From: JACVRW01 sp963819635 | GTDB lineage: Bacteria > Actinomycetota > Thermoleophilia > Solirubrobacterales > Thermoleophilaceae | NCBI GenBank assembly: GCA_963819635.1 | Contig: CAWFWX010000005.1 | Coordinates: 956,904-1,020,903 of the forward strand | Length of the DNA: 64,000 nucleotides | Direction: 5' to 3' | Shown here: positions 63,741-64,000 of the stretch, one piece after another | Position numbering within the stretch: the first letter of the stretch is position 1 | Layout: each line of letters opens with the position of its first letter | Position numbers and translations under genes: made by a program | The notes under the pieces: generated by a model | Told to the model about the DNA's origin: nothing | The model's input: the letters and a program-made list of their open reading frames with translations, nothing else | The model's database searches: none

Positions 63741-64000
63741 ATGGGACACGCGTCGCCTTCTCCGATCGTTGCCACTCCACGCGTTCTTGCCATCGCGGCG
63801 GGCGCGGTCGCGATCGTGATCTTCGTTTTTGACTCCGTTACCCCTGTCGAAGTCACTGCTGGAGTGTTCTACGTTGCCGTTGTGCTGATGGCCGTCCGCT
63901 TTTGTCGGCCGCGTGGTGTCGTGATCGTGGCCGTGGGCTGCATGGCGGCAACGGTGGTGAGCCACTTTTTGTCGCTTGGCGATCCTTGGGGAAGCACAGC
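63741..64000 (+). CDS. N-terminal membrane part of a sensor protein (runs off the window)
   Basis: Open from ATG 63741 to the end, at least 86 residues. Hydrophobic segments: VLAIAAGAVAIVIFVFDSV, AGVFYVAVVLMAVRFC and VVIVAVGCMAATVVSHFLSL. The segment TPVEVTAGVFYVAVVLMAVR resembles the membrane sensor of some rhizobial histidine kinases and diguanylate cyclases. The output domain is outside the window, so the class is not decided. Confidence 0.5.
   Translation, partial: MGHASPSPIVATPRVLAIAAGAVAIVIFVFDSVTPVEVTAGVFYVAVVLMAVRFCRPRGVVIVAVGCMAATVVSHFLSLGDPWGST

Overview
The window joins two kinds of DNA. Bases 1 to about 51,810 look like the chromosome of a high-GC actinobacterium, probably of the Thermoleophilia/Solirubrobacterales type. 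The reasons are tight ATGA/GTGA-coupled operons, frequent GTG and TTG starts, a secreted DUF4394 protein with a basic Ig-like C-terminus, a ClpC with an acidic tail, and a type II FAS operon ending in an acyl-CoA carboxyltransferase. Bases from about 51,940 to the end look like a Rhizobiales alphaproteobacterium: alphaproteobacterial CheZ, DUF2076, a ChbG/GT2/GtrA set, a Bug-type binding protein, TTAACCAT half-sites and the dispersed palindromes known from rhizobial genomes. The change falls at an inverted repeat (51,840-51,897). I think a chimeric contig is more likely than transfer, but the sequence alone cannot settle it.

Layout of the actinobacterial part. 1-8.7 kb: SDR end, QueA-like protein, dialkylglycine decarboxylase-like aminotransferase, folP-folB-folK, a GAF histidine kinase with a LuxR-type regulator, a GST and small proteins. 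8.7-16.2 kb: fabD-fabH-fabG-acpP-fabF, carboxyltransferase, SGNH hydrolase, MaoC hydratase, fabI. 16.2-25.6 kb: coaX, STAS protein, dus, greA, lysS, DUF4394 protein, lipoprotein, clpC. 25.6-33.6 kb: amt with three small downstream proteins, a divergent GAF-PucR regulator, a receptor-like protein coupled to a Na+/H+ antiporter, gamma carbonic anhydrase-like protein, GNAT and GyrI-like proteins.

33.6-45 kb holds what reads as a complete N-methylglutamate (methylamine-oxidising) pathway. It has a GS-like gmaS/glnT, a three-subunit N-methylglutamate synthase (mgsABC), a four-subunit sarcosine-oxidase-like N-methylglutamate dehydrogenase (mgd genes, here in the order B-C-D-A), formate-tetrahydrofolate ligase, and a GntR regulator. 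The ammonium/methylammonium-type transporter 6 kb away may serve it. 46-51.8 kb is an accessory, defence-like island: PIN-like protein, C5 cytosine methyltransferase with an overlapping partner gene, ParB-like protein, a possible PD-(D/E)XK protein and a Vsr-type endonuclease.

The rhizobial part carries an MFS transporter, cheZ, an L,D-transpeptidase, DUF2076, lipid/polysaccharide modification genes, a threonine synthase-like gene, a three-Cys-motif (DUF5131)/TcmP pair bounded by a duplicated copy of the threonine-synthase 3' end, a Bug protein and a truncated membrane sensor.

Many genes, above all from 39.9 kb onward, are broken by frameshifts. Nearly every break I could resolve is repaired by deleting one or two bases, so insertion-type sequencing or consensus errors are more likely than gene decay. 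For such genes one span is given and the breaks are described. I saw no rRNA, tRNA or CRISPR array.
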